Shown: piece by piece, positions 6,556-12,806 of the stretch
How the letters are laid out: each line of letters starts with the position of its first letter
How positions within the stretch are numbered: the first letter of the stretch is position 1
Assembly: GCF_021650935.1 (NCBI RefSeq)
Contig: NZ_CP091245.1
Coordinates: forward strand, 1 to 15,872
DNA from: Thiothrix winogradskyi
Lineage (GTDB): Bacteria > Pseudomonadota > Gammaproteobacteria > Thiotrichales > Thiotrichaceae
Direction of reading: 5' to 3'
DNA length: 15,872 nt
Program-made: the position numbers and the translations under genes
Notes under the pieces: model-generated
The model's input: the letters and a program-made list of their open reading frames with translations, nothing else
Database searches by the model: none
Told to the model about the DNA's origin: nothing

Positions 6556-7165
6556 AGGCTACTTCTGAGTTGAGTCGGAAAATTTGCGGGTCACGGCGCA
6601 TCACCACCGTGCGCAGGTTGGGCGGCAGGCGTTGTTCTTCGCTGGCAGCGATCACGAAAACCCGTGAGGCAAGTACGCATTGCCGCGCAATTTGCAGCTT
6701 GCGGCCTGCGAGCTTATGCGCGTCGTCGATGAACAGCACCGCTTTGGTGTCTTTGCAGTAGTCCGGCAGTGTTTCAGCGCGTTGGTATTGTTTGAGGGCT
6801 TTCCACGGGGCGCGGGCGTTGTGCCAGTCGGTTTTTTCTTCCTCCTGACGTTTGGCTTCCCACCATTTTTCCACGTCGGGTTCATCGCTCCACGCCACCA
6901 AGGGGCGCAGGGTGTGCAGGTAAAGCGGGGCGGTTTTCGACTTGGTTCCCCAGATTTCAGCGGCGTTTTCGTACAGGCGATCGACCCATTTGGACTTACC
7001 GGAGTCGTGCGCACCCGTCACCAAGATCGGGCGTTTGGTGGAAATGGCTTCTTCGCTGATGGTGTTGCCCATCCGTTGGGTTTTGGTCACGTACAGTGGG
7101 ACAGCGTAACCGCTGCCATTGGCGCGTTTTTGCCCCGTGCCACGGCGTATTTTCAGAAATTCCAT
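6425..7165 (-). CDS. P-loop ATPase with C-terminal membrane segment (Zot-like architecture)
   Basis: Membrane-anchored NTPase of 246 residues. The Walker A motif GAHDSGKS is near residues 51-58, and the Walker B strand VLFIDDAHK is near 144-152. A later VFVIAASEE strand carries a sensor-like polar residue, followed by an arginine-rich RTVVMRRDP. A hydrophobic segment (about 208-232, from LLMWAFLVACLAAG) precedes a basic tail. The order of P-loop domain then membrane segment recalls Zot/pI assembly ATPases of filamentous phage, but no coat or other phage gene is nearby, so that is only an analogy. First gene of a leftward operon with the exported protein and the hydrolase; its end overlaps the next gene by 131 bases. 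Ribosome binding is weak: AAGG lies very close to the ATG. Energising an envelope process is a reasonable guess. Confidence 0.75.
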   Translation of the reverse strand: MEFLKIRRGTGQKRANGSGYAVPLYVTKTQRMGNTISEEAISTKRPILVTGAHDSGKSKWVDRLYENAAEIWGTKSKTAPLYLHTLRPLVAWSDEPDVEKWWEAKRQEEEKTDWHNARAPWKALKQYQRAETLPDYCKDTKAVLFIDDAHKLAGRKLQIARQCVLASRVFVIAASEEQRLPPNLRTVVMRRDPQIFRLNSEVAYDATNLLMWAFLVACLAAGWWEAAAVLGGLKALGTGRRAARAD

Positions 7166-7491
7166 GCCTTATTTTGTTTATTTGTCGTCTGTTTTTTTTG
7201 GAAAAATCAGCCACAGCCCCAAAAAAGTGTAAGGGGTCAAAGAAAAACGGCTGATGTCCTGCCCTGTCCTGCAAAAATGCGGTTTTGACGGTCATTCGAG
7301 CGTTCAAAATCACGGGAACGATAGGGGTAAAAAATTTATTTCATTTTTATGATAAAATCAATCTATAAAATGGTATATAGAAAACGCTCGTTTTATCAAG
7401 CCCAATACGGCTTAAACGAAGTGGTTTGTTTTGTACTATAAAAGTATCGAAGAAACAAGACATCGGTTTTCGCTGGACAGAGGGATGGAAC
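7166..7491. other. Divergent intergenic region with candidate recombinase sites
   Basis: About 325 bases between the divergent ATPase and recombinase genes; no gene is seen. The part nearest the recombinase is AT-rich and dyad-rich. TTTTAT-G-ATAAAA lies at 7345-7357, CTATA/TATAG at 7363-7380, and AAAACG-CT-CGTTTT at 7381-7394. The last has a 2-base centre, the crossover geometry of serine recombinases. Together they may form the resolution site and operator of the recombinase; this is inferred from position. Promoters for both flanking genes must lie here, but none stands out. Confidence 0.4.
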
Positions 7492-8139
7492 ATGGCAAAT
7501 TACGCTTACCTGCGCGTCAGTACTGATCAACAGGACTTGGACAACCAACGCCACGGAATCTTGGAGTACGCCAACCAGAACGGCATCACGGGCGTACAGT
7601 TCGTGGAGGATTCGGTAAGCGGTAAAGTGAAATGGCGAGAACGGCGCATTGGTGACTTGCTGCTGAAAACCATGCAGCCGGGGGATACCGTGATCTTCGC
7701 GGAAATCTCGCGGATGGCCCGGTCAACCTTGCAGGTTCTGGAAATGTTGGAACATGCCACCACCACCAACTTTCATGTTCACGTTGCCAAGCAGCGGATG
7801 CGTTTCGATGACTCCATGAACTCGAAAATCACCGCCACGGTGTTGGGGCTGGCGGCAGAGATCGAGCGTGAATTTATTTCCATGCGTACCAAGGAAGCAC
7901 TGGCGAAACGCAAAGCCGATGGCATGACCTTGGGTAGACCGAAGGGCAGGGCGGAGACAGTGAAACTGGATGCCCACCGCGAAGAAATCAAACGCTACCT
8001 TGCCAAGGACATCAGCAAACGCGCCATTGCCAAGCTGGTGGATTGTTCCAAATCCACCCTCTACAACTGGCTGGAACGGGAAGGGCTGAACAAGAAGAAA
8101 CCCAAAGCCAAGCCCAAGGCAACAGAAACCACACCATGA
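7492..8139 (+). CDS. Serine recombinase (resolvase/invertase family)
   Basis: Site-specific recombinase of 215 residues, probably resolving plasmid multimers or inverting a segment. The catalytic domain starts YAYLRVSTDQQ with the nucleophile Ser10. The conserved basic patch is EISRMARS (about 71-78), and the long helix AAEIEREFISMRTKEAL (about 121-137) forms the dimer interface. The GRPKGR linker (148-153) leads to a helix-turn-helix (about 163-197, KRAIAKLVDCSKSTLYNWL). The start is set at 7492, where GAGGGA lies 6 bases upstream and the family N-terminus begins; an upstream in-frame extension has no family support. The stop overlaps the next start (ATGA). Its target is likely the dyad-rich region just upstream. 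Confidence 0.92.
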   Translation: MANYAYLRVSTDQQDLDNQRHGILEYANQNGITGVQFVEDSVSGKVKWRERRIGDLLLKTMQPGDTVIFAEISRMARSTLQVLEMLEHATTTNFHVHVAKQRMRFDDSMNSKITATVLGLAAEIEREFISMRTKEALAKRKADGMTLGRPKGRAETVKLDAHREEIKRYLAKDISKRAIAKLVDCSKSTLYNWLEREGLNKKKPKAKPKATETTP

Positions 8140-8390
8140 GCGAAACACAACAAGGATATGGCAGTTTGGAACAACAATTGAAAGCACTAGAAAACAGCGT
8201 ACATACCATTACCACCGACCCGGCAGCAAGCCACTGGCTGAAACGTGCGGTAACGGAATTGTGGGAACGTGATGTGGTGGATGCCCTGAATGATTTGGAT
8301 GTGCTGCGGGATCTGCTGGAAGCCAAACACCAAGCACACGTACTGACTCTGAAACGCATGGTAATGAGCGATAACGGAACGCGCCACTGA
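8136..8390 (+). CDS. Small protein coupled to the recombinase
   Basis: Unrecognised 84-residue soluble protein, probably all helical: LEQQLKALENSVHTI, SHWLKRAVTELWERDVVDALNDLDVLRDLLEAKHQAH. It is rich in Leu, Glu, His and Asp. Its ATG overlaps the recombinase stop, and its own stop overlaps the next start, so three genes form one tightly coupled unit. It may be an accessory factor of recombination, or an unrelated passenger. A longer reading from 8043 would run inside the recombinase gene and is not supported. Confidence 0.7.
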   Translation: MSETQQGYGSLEQQLKALENSVHTITTDPAASHWLKRAVTELWERDVVDALNDLDVLRDLLEAKHQAHVLTLKRMVMSDNGTRH

Positions 8391-8494
8391 TGAGTTTTAA
8401 CCGCCTTTCTTTTAAGCTGGCGGTGCTGGTTGCTGCTGCCACTGTTGTTTTGTTCCTGGTCATTGCTGCTGTGCTGACTTCGGGGATTTATTAG
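8390..8494 (+). CDS. 34-residue single-pass membrane peptide
   Basis: Very short gene starting in an ATGA overlap with the preceding stop. The sequence opens with a basic polar end (MSFNRLSFK), followed by one long hydrophobic segment LAVLVAATVVLFLVIAAVL and a short tail TSGIY. A diverged copy of its last 15 codons lies at 2671-2720, where four of the six differences over the whole 69 bases fall at synonymous positions or conserve hydrophobicity, as expected for a translated sequence. It could be a type I toxin-like or regulatory membrane peptide; no family is recognised. Confidence 0.6.
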   Translation: MSFNRLSFKLAVLVAAATVVLFLVIAAVLTSGIY

Positions 8495-8512
8495 GGGGAA
8501 AGCGGGTGGAAG
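8444..8512 (+). repeat. Copy 2 of the 69-base duplication
   Basis: Matches 2671-2739 at 63 of 69 positions. It spans the end of the small membrane gene and 18 bases after its stop. It contains AAAGCGGGTG at 8499-8508, the core shared with the origin iterons. Both copies end sharply at GTGGAAG, after which the sequences are unrelated. Confidence 0.8.
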
Positions 8513-8732
8513 CCGCCGAACGTCCGCGCTCCGTAGCGTGTGCCTGTGCCAGCCCGTCGGTGCTGTCGCGCTCTAGCGTGTAGGTCGTGCCTCTTTTCTG
8601 GCGTTACCGTGTGGCAAAGGTGAGTAAAGAAAAGGCCGCAAGCGTTCGCGTTTGTCACTTCCAGTGGCGGCGTGGTCGCACAGCGATGTTCCTTTGCAAC
8701 GCCGCAAGCGGCTTATGCAAATCCGTTGAGGT

Positions 8733-8837
8733 CAGCCAATTTTTACATAATCTTGAACAATTAGGCGATATGCGCAAGCGCACACGGCAGTAGCCGCCCT
8801 GCGGGTCGCCTAATTCAGATTATGCAAAAGTCGGCTG
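8733..8837. repeat. Long imperfect inverted repeat
   Basis: The left arm 8733-8768 pairs with the right arm 8806-8837 across a 37-base centre. From the outside in, CAGCC, then a T-run, CATAATCT and AATTAGGCGA match their complements. The differences are about three mismatches and a 4-base insertion in the left arm. The size and near-symmetry resemble a miniature transposable element or a large cruciform. Confidence 0.75.
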
Positions 8838-8841
8838 GCAG

Positions 8842-8950
8842 TGTCCCCCGACCCGCGTTGCTAAGCGGGGTTCTGTGATGTCGCTACGCGGTTTGTCCCC
8901 CGACAGTCTCGCTACGCTCGCTTTGCGGGGTGCGGTGCGGTCACTGCGTG
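8842..8950. repeat. Tandem GC-rich hairpin repeats
   Basis: TGTCCCCCGAC occurs at 8842-8852 and again at 8894-8904, each followed by GCGGGG that can pair with CCCC, and then by a CGCTACGCGG- or CACTGCGTGG-like tail. The units are about 52 bases apart and only partly conserved. Confidence 0.5.
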
Positions 8951-9298
8951 GCGTGTGTGCCGCGTTGCGGCAAGATCGCCTCAGCTAAAGCTCAGGCTCA
9001 TAAAGAGCGCGAGCAGTTGCCCGCAAGACGCTCCCGGTTAGCCGGTGATTGCTCCAGTCTGTCGCCGCTTACGCTCAAGCCCCTATGCTCACCTACGCCA
9101 TGCCCATTCACCGCTATTGCTACCGCGTTATTGTCCGGCTACGCCGCACACGCGGCAGCGCGGTCAATGGTCACGGCTACGGTGGCTTCGGGTCTTGGCT
9201 TCAGCGTCGCCAGCCTTCCACAATGTCGGCGGGTTGGTGTTGTGGGTTTCTATACGTGCCGTGCGCCGCCTCCCTCAAGGTCACTTCGTGAATATTAT

Positions 9299-9853
9299 TT
9301 AATGAACAGATGCATTTGATTCAGAAGATATTGTTTCGTAAATTAAAATGCTAGGTTCAATAACTTCATTTCCATTTTCATGGGTTGATGTTGTTTCATA
9401 AGATAAAATATCTTCTTCTAAAATATTAGCCAGCTTTTTGAATTTTATCTTCAGTGTTTTTTGATCTTGATATAAACCATTCAATACTTCCAAGCTTGTT
9501 ATATATTCTAGTCTTGTCTTTAGTAAAGATGCCCATAAGACCATCGTTTCTAAATGATCTAATGATTGTTCCGTATTGCCATTTTTTATGTTGATTTCAA
9601 TATCTTCGATTTTTTGTTTTAGGCTCTCACAGTCCATGTTTATTGCTATGTTTCGAGCAGCTTCCAATTCTGCTAAGGTATCAGAACCATTAATATAATT
9701 GGGCTGCTGTAATTTTTCTGTTAACGACTGAATGGCTAGTCGTAATGATGATGACTTTTCTTTGTTTTTGTTGATTTCCTCATCATTAGACTTGTATTTT
9801 TCATAAAGAATGTTAACTTTTGACACTACGGTGTCTTGATAGCTTTTAGTCAT
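9299..9853 (-). CDS. Coiled-coil protein, third gene of the AT-rich module
   Basis: Unrecognised 184-residue protein. Most of it (about 5-155) is predicted helical and coiled coil, rich in Lys, Glu, Leu and Asn, with a heptad-like stretch NKEKSSSLRLAIQSLTEKL and a second around ESLKQKIEDIEINIKN. The last 30 residues are acidic and Ser/Thr-rich. GAGAG precedes the ATG at good distance. It follows the RelE-like gene by 20 bases on the same strand. It shares with the first gene of the module an acidic, helical, DNA-motif-free character, so it may be a partner or inhibitor of the RelE-like protein. No homology is recognised. Confidence 0.65.
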   Translation of the reverse strand: MTKSYQDTVVSKVNILYEKYKSNDEEINKNKEKSSSLRLAIQSLTEKLQQPNYINGSDTLAELEAARNIAINMDCESLKQKIEDIEINIKNGNTEQSLDHLETMVLWASLLKTRLEYITSLEVLNGLYQDQKTLKIKFKKLANILEEDILSYETTSTHENGNEVIEPSILIYETISSESNASVH

Positions 9854-9873
9854 TTTTTCTCTCGTATTTATAT

Positions 9874-10602
9874 TTAATGAAATGTGTTGTTACTTAAAAT
9901 GCCTAGGTTATTTATGTAATATAGCTTTGCTGACATAAAAGTCAAAAAATCCTCAAGATTTTTTGCCAAAACAAGAGCATCTTTTGAACGTCTTCTATTG
10001 ATTTGATGGGCGACAATGTTAATTATATTTTTTACTTCAATACAGTCTTTCTCTAAAAATGATGATTTGGCATATTTCCACCCATCTTTGGTGGTGTCGC
10101 TTGATATTCCACTATCATACTTAATAAATGCAGCATACAGTTCTATTTCTTCTCTATTTTGTTTAAAATCATTAATGATATTTTTTGGCGCGTTTAATAT
10201 TGTTGAATTTGATTTGTGTATTGATAAGGTCGACTCATTTTGAACAATATTATTGTTATCAGTGCCAAGAAGTATTTTGTCAAAACTTATATGTCTATTT
10301 TTTTCAATCCAATCATCACATTCATCATGAGATCCTAAAAAAACAAATACATGGGTATCTTGATTGAAAATGGTAATCAACCGGCATCCATCAGAAAGAT
10401 TGTATTTTCTACAATGCCTAATACGATTTTCGCCATTTGCAGTTTGTCTGCTAGTGAAAATTTCTTTACTTCCAAATAAGTTATGGTTTTGTGACTTCGC
10501 CCACATACTTAAAACTTTCTCGGAAATTTTCCTGTTCTTCCCATTTTTCTTATACATCGCATAAACGGATGGCATAAAGTCATGGTGAGTTAGGTATCTC
10601 AT
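9874..10602 (-). CDS. Protein with a RelE/ParE-like fold near the N-terminus
   Basis: A 242-residue protein, second in the AT-rich module. Residues about 58-103 (ENRIRHCRKYNLSDGCRLIT, then HVFVFLGSHDECDDWIEKNR) follow the pattern of RelE-superfamily toxins: a basic strand, a YRLI-like strand, a hydrophobic strand and a GxHDE helix cap. The same block occurs in longer proteins annotated as RelE-like or at the start of helicases. The usual catalytic residues of RelE cannot be assigned with confidence. Residues 110-242 are polar and helical, with a likely coiled region (about 190-230). AGGAAG lies 6 bases before the ATG. It sits between two acidic coiled-coil proteins, an arrangement compatible with a toxin held by partners, or with a defence module. 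The toxin role is inferred only. Confidence 0.65.
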   Translation of the reverse strand: MRYLTHHDFMPSVYAMYKKNGKNRKISEKVLSMWAKSQNHNLFGSKEIFTSRQTANGENRIRHCRKYNLSDGCRLITIFNQDTHVFVFLGSHDECDDWIEKNRHISFDKILLGTDNNNIVQNESTLSIHKSNSTILNAPKNIINDFKQNREEIELYAAFIKYDSGISSDTTKDGWKYAKSSFLEKDCIEVKNIINIVAHQINRRRSKDALVLAKNLEDFLTFMSAKLYYINNLGILSNNTFH

Positions 10603-10630
10603 TGGTGACTTCCTAGTAAAATATATTAAC

Positions 10631-10659
10631 GGAGTTTTATCGACAACAGATAAAACCCC
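10631..10659. promoter_or_regulatory. Leader hairpin before the RelE-like gene
   Basis: An 11-base stem, GGAGTTTTATC / GATAAAACCCC (one mismatch), with a 7-base loop. It lies about 30 bases upstream of the RelE-like start codon on the minus strand. It may be an operator, attenuator or RNA structure. Confidence 0.5.
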
Positions 10660-10693
10660 GCATTGACACTCTTATAACAAAAAAACAACAAGA

Positions 10694-10714
10694 AAGAGTA
10701 TTATTATTACTCTT
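10694..10714 (-). terminator. Terminator-like hairpin after the first module gene
   Basis: A 7-base stem, AAGAGTA / TACTCTT, with a 7-base AT loop, 9 bases after the stop of the 10724-11383 gene. On the minus strand the stem is followed by a T-rich run (GTTTTTTTG). The stem is AT-rich, so it may be partial and let some transcripts reach the two downstream genes. Confidence 0.5.
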
Positions 10715-10723
10715 GCCTTAACT

Positions 10724-11383
10724 TTATAATTTGTTCGTCTCAAAAATAGCCAGAGCATTCTGAAACCTTTTCTCGGCTGCATCACTCTGATAATGAAATA
10801 TTTTATATTCCCGATAAAATGAATCAAGTTTTTTCAATGCTTCAATTAACTGAACTTTGGCATCAATAATATTTAGCTCTTCTCGGATTGCATTAATATA
10901 ATGAGGGATATTTGCATGATGCTCATCAATATCATGATGAATTTTTTCGGAGTATAACGCAATTCGTGCACAATGTTTTTGTTTTACTTGATCTTTATAG
11001 CTTGATATTTCATTGTCAAGATCATCATCGCTAGAATCATTAATCTCATTAGGTAGAGTTAATGACTCACTTTGTTCTCTGATATTGTTTATGATTGTTT
11101 TTTGTTCTTCAATCTTTTTTAAGCAATTTACTTTACGTTCCTTTAGCTTGTTGCAAGCTTGGCGAGCAGTAACAATGCTATCAATAAGTGTTTTATACGT
11201 AGCATCAAGTTCTACTTGCAATTCATCAATTGTTTCAACTGAAATAGAAGATGTGTTTTCTTTACTATCACACTGAAGCTGATTGGTTATTTCCGAGTCG
11301 CCATAATAATTATGATCTTGTGATACTAAAGATGATGATGCTTCATCTATTGGATTTGAAGATAATTCGTTGTATTCATCCAT
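10724..11383 (-). CDS. Acidic coiled-coil protein, first gene of the AT-rich module
   Basis: Unrecognised 219-residue protein. The first 60 residues are acidic and Ser-rich, probably disordered. Residues about 58-105 form a coiled coil (ELQVELDATYKTLIDSIV, then KLKERKVNCLKKIEEQKT). A DDDLDNEI break follows, and a long helical region (about 125-215) ends in AEKRFQNALAIFE. ATG 11383 is preferred; TTG 11392 is a possible in-frame alternative, and neither has a strong ribosome binding site. It is transcribed from a promoter region that holds a perfect 13-base inverted repeat. No homology is recognised. In the module it could be an antitoxin-like or sensor partner. Confidence 0.65.
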   Translation of the reverse strand: MDEYNELSSNPIDEASSSLVSQDHNYYGDSEITNQLQCDSKENTSSISVETIDELQVELDATYKTLIDSIVTARQACNKLKERKVNCLKKIEEQKTIINNIREQSESLTLPNEINDSSDDDLDNEISSYKDQVKQKHCARIALYSEKIHHDIDEHHANIPHYINAIREELNIIDAKVQLIEALKKLDSFYREYKIFHYQSDAAEKRFQNALAIFETNKL

Positions 11384-11397
11384 AATATTCAATGCCC

Positions 11398-11431
11398 AAT
11401 TTATAAGTTTTAATGTCTAAACTTATAAATT
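11398..11431. promoter_or_regulatory. Perfect 13-base inverted repeat operator
   Basis: AATTTATAAGTTT (11398-11410) and AAACTTATAAATT (11419-11431) are exact reverse complements around an 8-base centre. On the minus strand TTGACT (11443-11448) and TATAAG (11422-11427, spacing 15) form a passable promoter. The -10 element would lie inside the right arm, so a bound dimer would block transcription of the module. Confidence 0.7.
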
Positions 11432-11448
11432 TGTATAAAAAAAGTCAA

Positions 11449-11913
11449 CTTTGACTGATAAGTGGTCATTACACTTACCATCCATAATTTATGTTTTCCT
11501 GCTTAAATGTATGTAACTATGTAAAAAACTCCACTCGATCGTCAAATCACTACCCAAACAGCGGCAGGAAACCAAAAAATTGTTTAAAGGTTTTGCAAGG
11601 TGTCTGGCGGTCAATTTCTGATCATGTCTTTCCTTGGGTGATGGGGCTTCCTTGCGTTTTCCAGCCCGTCCCGCCAGACACCCCGCAAGATTATAAACAA
11701 GGCACGCCGTGCAACTACCGCCCAACTGAAACACGTTTCAGATGGTCGATAGTTGACGGGGAAAGGCTGTTTATTACTCAGAAATTGTTCAGAAAATCAG
11801 TACCTTATGTCGGGCTTTAATGGTTTAAGTCTATGATTTTTAATATAATTTAAGTCTACAGCATACAGAAAGCCACTGGTTTCAGCAGGTTAGTTATGCT
11901 GTGAGGCTACACC
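11449..11913. other. Intergenic region rich in inverted repeats
   Basis: About 465 bases without a convincing gene. It contains TAAGTG/CACTTA around 11459-11477, an 18-base inverted repeat (11593-11688), a 16-base dyad CTGAAACACGTTTCAG at 11726-11741, and a direct repeat TTTAAGTCTA at 11824-11833 and 11849-11858. A 109-codon frame at 11491-11820 lacks a ribosome binding site and any family resemblance. Confidence 0.5.
11593..11688. repeat. Eighteen-base inverted repeat with 60-base spacer
   Basis: The left arm 11593-11610 ends GGTGTCTGGCGG, and the right arm 11671-11688 begins CCGCCAGACACC. Sixteen of 18 positions pair, including a perfect 12-base inner block. It could be the ends of a small element or a structured RNA. 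Confidence 0.65.
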
Positions 11914-12201
11914 ATGAGACTGAAAGACGTGGCGACCATTCGCCTTGATTTTGCCGCTGCTGATTTTTGGTTAGTCCGCCGGGGTTCACTGGAAACCATC
12001 GGGCAACCTACCCGCACTTTTTCCCCTTACCATATCGGTATCCGTGTCGAGCAAACCGGGCTTATACTGCCTGACTACCTGTATTATGTGTTTGTAAATT
12101 TTCACCAGATTGGGCAATGGCAGCCATTGGCTCATGGCACGTTAGAGCTGGTGCATATCCGCGCCGAGGACGTGCGCAATATTGCGCTATTGGCGGTTTG
12201 A
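11914..12201 (+). CDS. Small protein resembling part of a type I specificity (HsdS) domain
   Basis: Ninety-five residues. It opens MRLKDVATIRL, as target-recognition domains of HsdS often do. It continues with LILPDYLYYVFVN, a segment like the LxPxYLYY block of such domains, and ends with VHIRAEDVRNIALL, like the IxxxDLxNIxxP end block. Only about half of a normal recognition domain is present, and no HsdM or HsdR is nearby. It may be a free-standing DNA-binding protein or a degraded specificity gene. GAGG lies 8 bases upstream of the ATG. A terminator-like hairpin follows, then a second small gene on the same strand. Confidence 0.6.
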   Translation: MRLKDVATIRLDFAAADFWLVRRGSLETIGQPTRTFSPYHIGIRVEQTGLILPDYLYYVFVNFHQIGQWQPLAHGTLELVHIRAEDVRNIALLAV

Positions 12202-12206
12202 GAGGT

Positions 12207-12232
12207 GAGGGGCTACGCCCCTCTCCCTTTTT
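12207..12232 (+). terminator. Terminator-like or attenuating hairpin
   Basis: Stem GAGGGG / CCCCTC with loop CTACG (12207-12223), followed by TCCCTTTTT. It lies between two codirectional genes. CTCTC and GAGAG flanking the T-run could form an alternative hairpin, so it might act as an attenuator. It also resembles the dispersed repeat at 5596-5636. Confidence 0.5.
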
Positions 12233-12245
12233 GAGAGAGGCGACA

Positions 12246-12656
12246 ATGGAAATAAAAATACCCAGCATCGAGGCGCAAAAACGCTTCATCTTTGAACAGG
12301 GGACTAAGGAGGCGATCCGGCAGCTAGAACAAAACCTAACCGCGCCCGTGGTGCAGGATTTGGCGATAGATGAAACCCAGTACAGCACCGAACACTTGTT
12401 GCCAGAAGGACGCTGGAAGCCGCCACACCCAGACATTGCGAATGCTTACATTGAGCAGTTCAAACGCCATTCACCGTACCAAACCGATAAGGCATTGGCG
12501 GAATGGTTGGGGATGCGTGGCAACAATGCAGAACGCCGCATCCGTGCCTATCGGGATGGCAGCGACAGCCCGCCGTATGGGGTTTGGCGTAAGTTGTTGG
12601 TGGCTTCCGGGCGTGTTCCACAGGAGATTATCCCGGTGATTGCGTTCATGCGCTGA
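12246..12656 (+). CDS. Putative helix-turn-helix DNA-binding protein
   Basis: A 136-residue protein. The N-terminal 60 residues are mixed polar. The C-terminal 70 contain DKALAEWLGMRGNNAERRIRAYR, which fits a helix-turn-helix with a following basic helix, then PPYGVWRKLLVASGRV, the type of segment seen in phage and plasmid repressor-like proteins where an XRE-type domain ends in a short helix. GAGAGG lies 6 bases upstream of ATG 12246; the frame is open further upstream, but no start there is better placed. It follows the HsdS-like gene by 44 bases, with a hairpin between. A regulator is the best guess; its target is not identified. Confidence 0.65.
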   Translation: MEIKIPSIEAQKRFIFEQGTKEAIRQLEQNLTAPVVQDLAIDETQYSTEHLLPEGRWKPPHPDIANAYIEQFKRHSPYQTDKALAEWLGMRGNNAERRIRAYRDGSDSPPYGVWRKLLVASGRVPQEIIPVIAFMR

Positions 12657-12668
12657 GGGTTGGCGGAG

Positions 12669-12689
12669 CAACTGACTTTTTATCAGTTG
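12669..12689 (+). terminator. Hairpin after the helix-turn-helix gene
   Basis: A 7-base stem, CAACTGA / TCAGTTG, with a T-rich 7-base loop, 12 bases after the stop codon. A GTTTTTT run follows about 20 bases later. A weak terminator candidate. Confidence 0.4.
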
Positions 12690-12719
12690 TTCTGAATATG
12701 GTTGTTTTTTAATCTATCC

Positions 12720-12758
12720 CGTAAGTCCATGCAGCATCAGTGACTTACGCGGCTTTTT
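12720..12758 (+). terminator. Rho-independent terminator
   Basis: A perfect 8-base stem, CGTAAGTC / GACTTACG (12720-12749), with a 14-base loop, followed by CGGCTTTTT. It isolates the upstream genes from the promoter at 12807-12854. Confidence 0.6.
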
Positions 12759-12764
12759 CACAAG

Positions 12765-12789
12765 GTTATCCCCGGTTTTTGGGGATAAC
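12765..12789. other. Perfect 9-base hairpin
   Basis: GTTATCCCC / GGGGATAAC around the loop GGTTTTT. It lies between the terminator and the promoter region. It may be a second terminator stem or a binding site. Confidence 0.5.
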
Positions 12790-12806
12790 ATCACGGTGCT
12801 GGATGG

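Larger units (their letters stand above)
8513..9298. other. GC-rich, hairpin-rich region without a convincing gene
   Basis: About 790 bases between the recombinase operon and the AT-rich module. Several frames are open at once at 9049-9291, but none has a ribosome binding site, a family resemblance or plausible composition. The DNA is dense in short inverted repeats such as CGCTACG/CGTAGCG pieces, one long inverted repeat (8733-8837) and a tandem hairpin pair (8842-8950). It could hold a transfer origin, a structured RNA or a decayed element. Confidence 0.5.

Noticed and set aside
6425..7165. Filamentous phage genome with a Zot gene
   Set aside because: The architecture is Zot-like, but coat, replication and adsorption genes of such phages are absent.
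8587..8793. Reading frame of 68 codons
   Set aside because: No ribosome binding site, runs into the long inverted repeat, no plausible protein features.
8930..9319. Reading frame of 129 codons in the GC-rich region
   Set aside because: Overlaps two other open frames, no ribosome binding site, Ser/Pro/Cys-rich composition without domain pattern.
11491..11820. Reading frame of 109 codons
   Set aside because: No ribosome binding site, crosses the 18-base inverted repeat, composition not protein-like.
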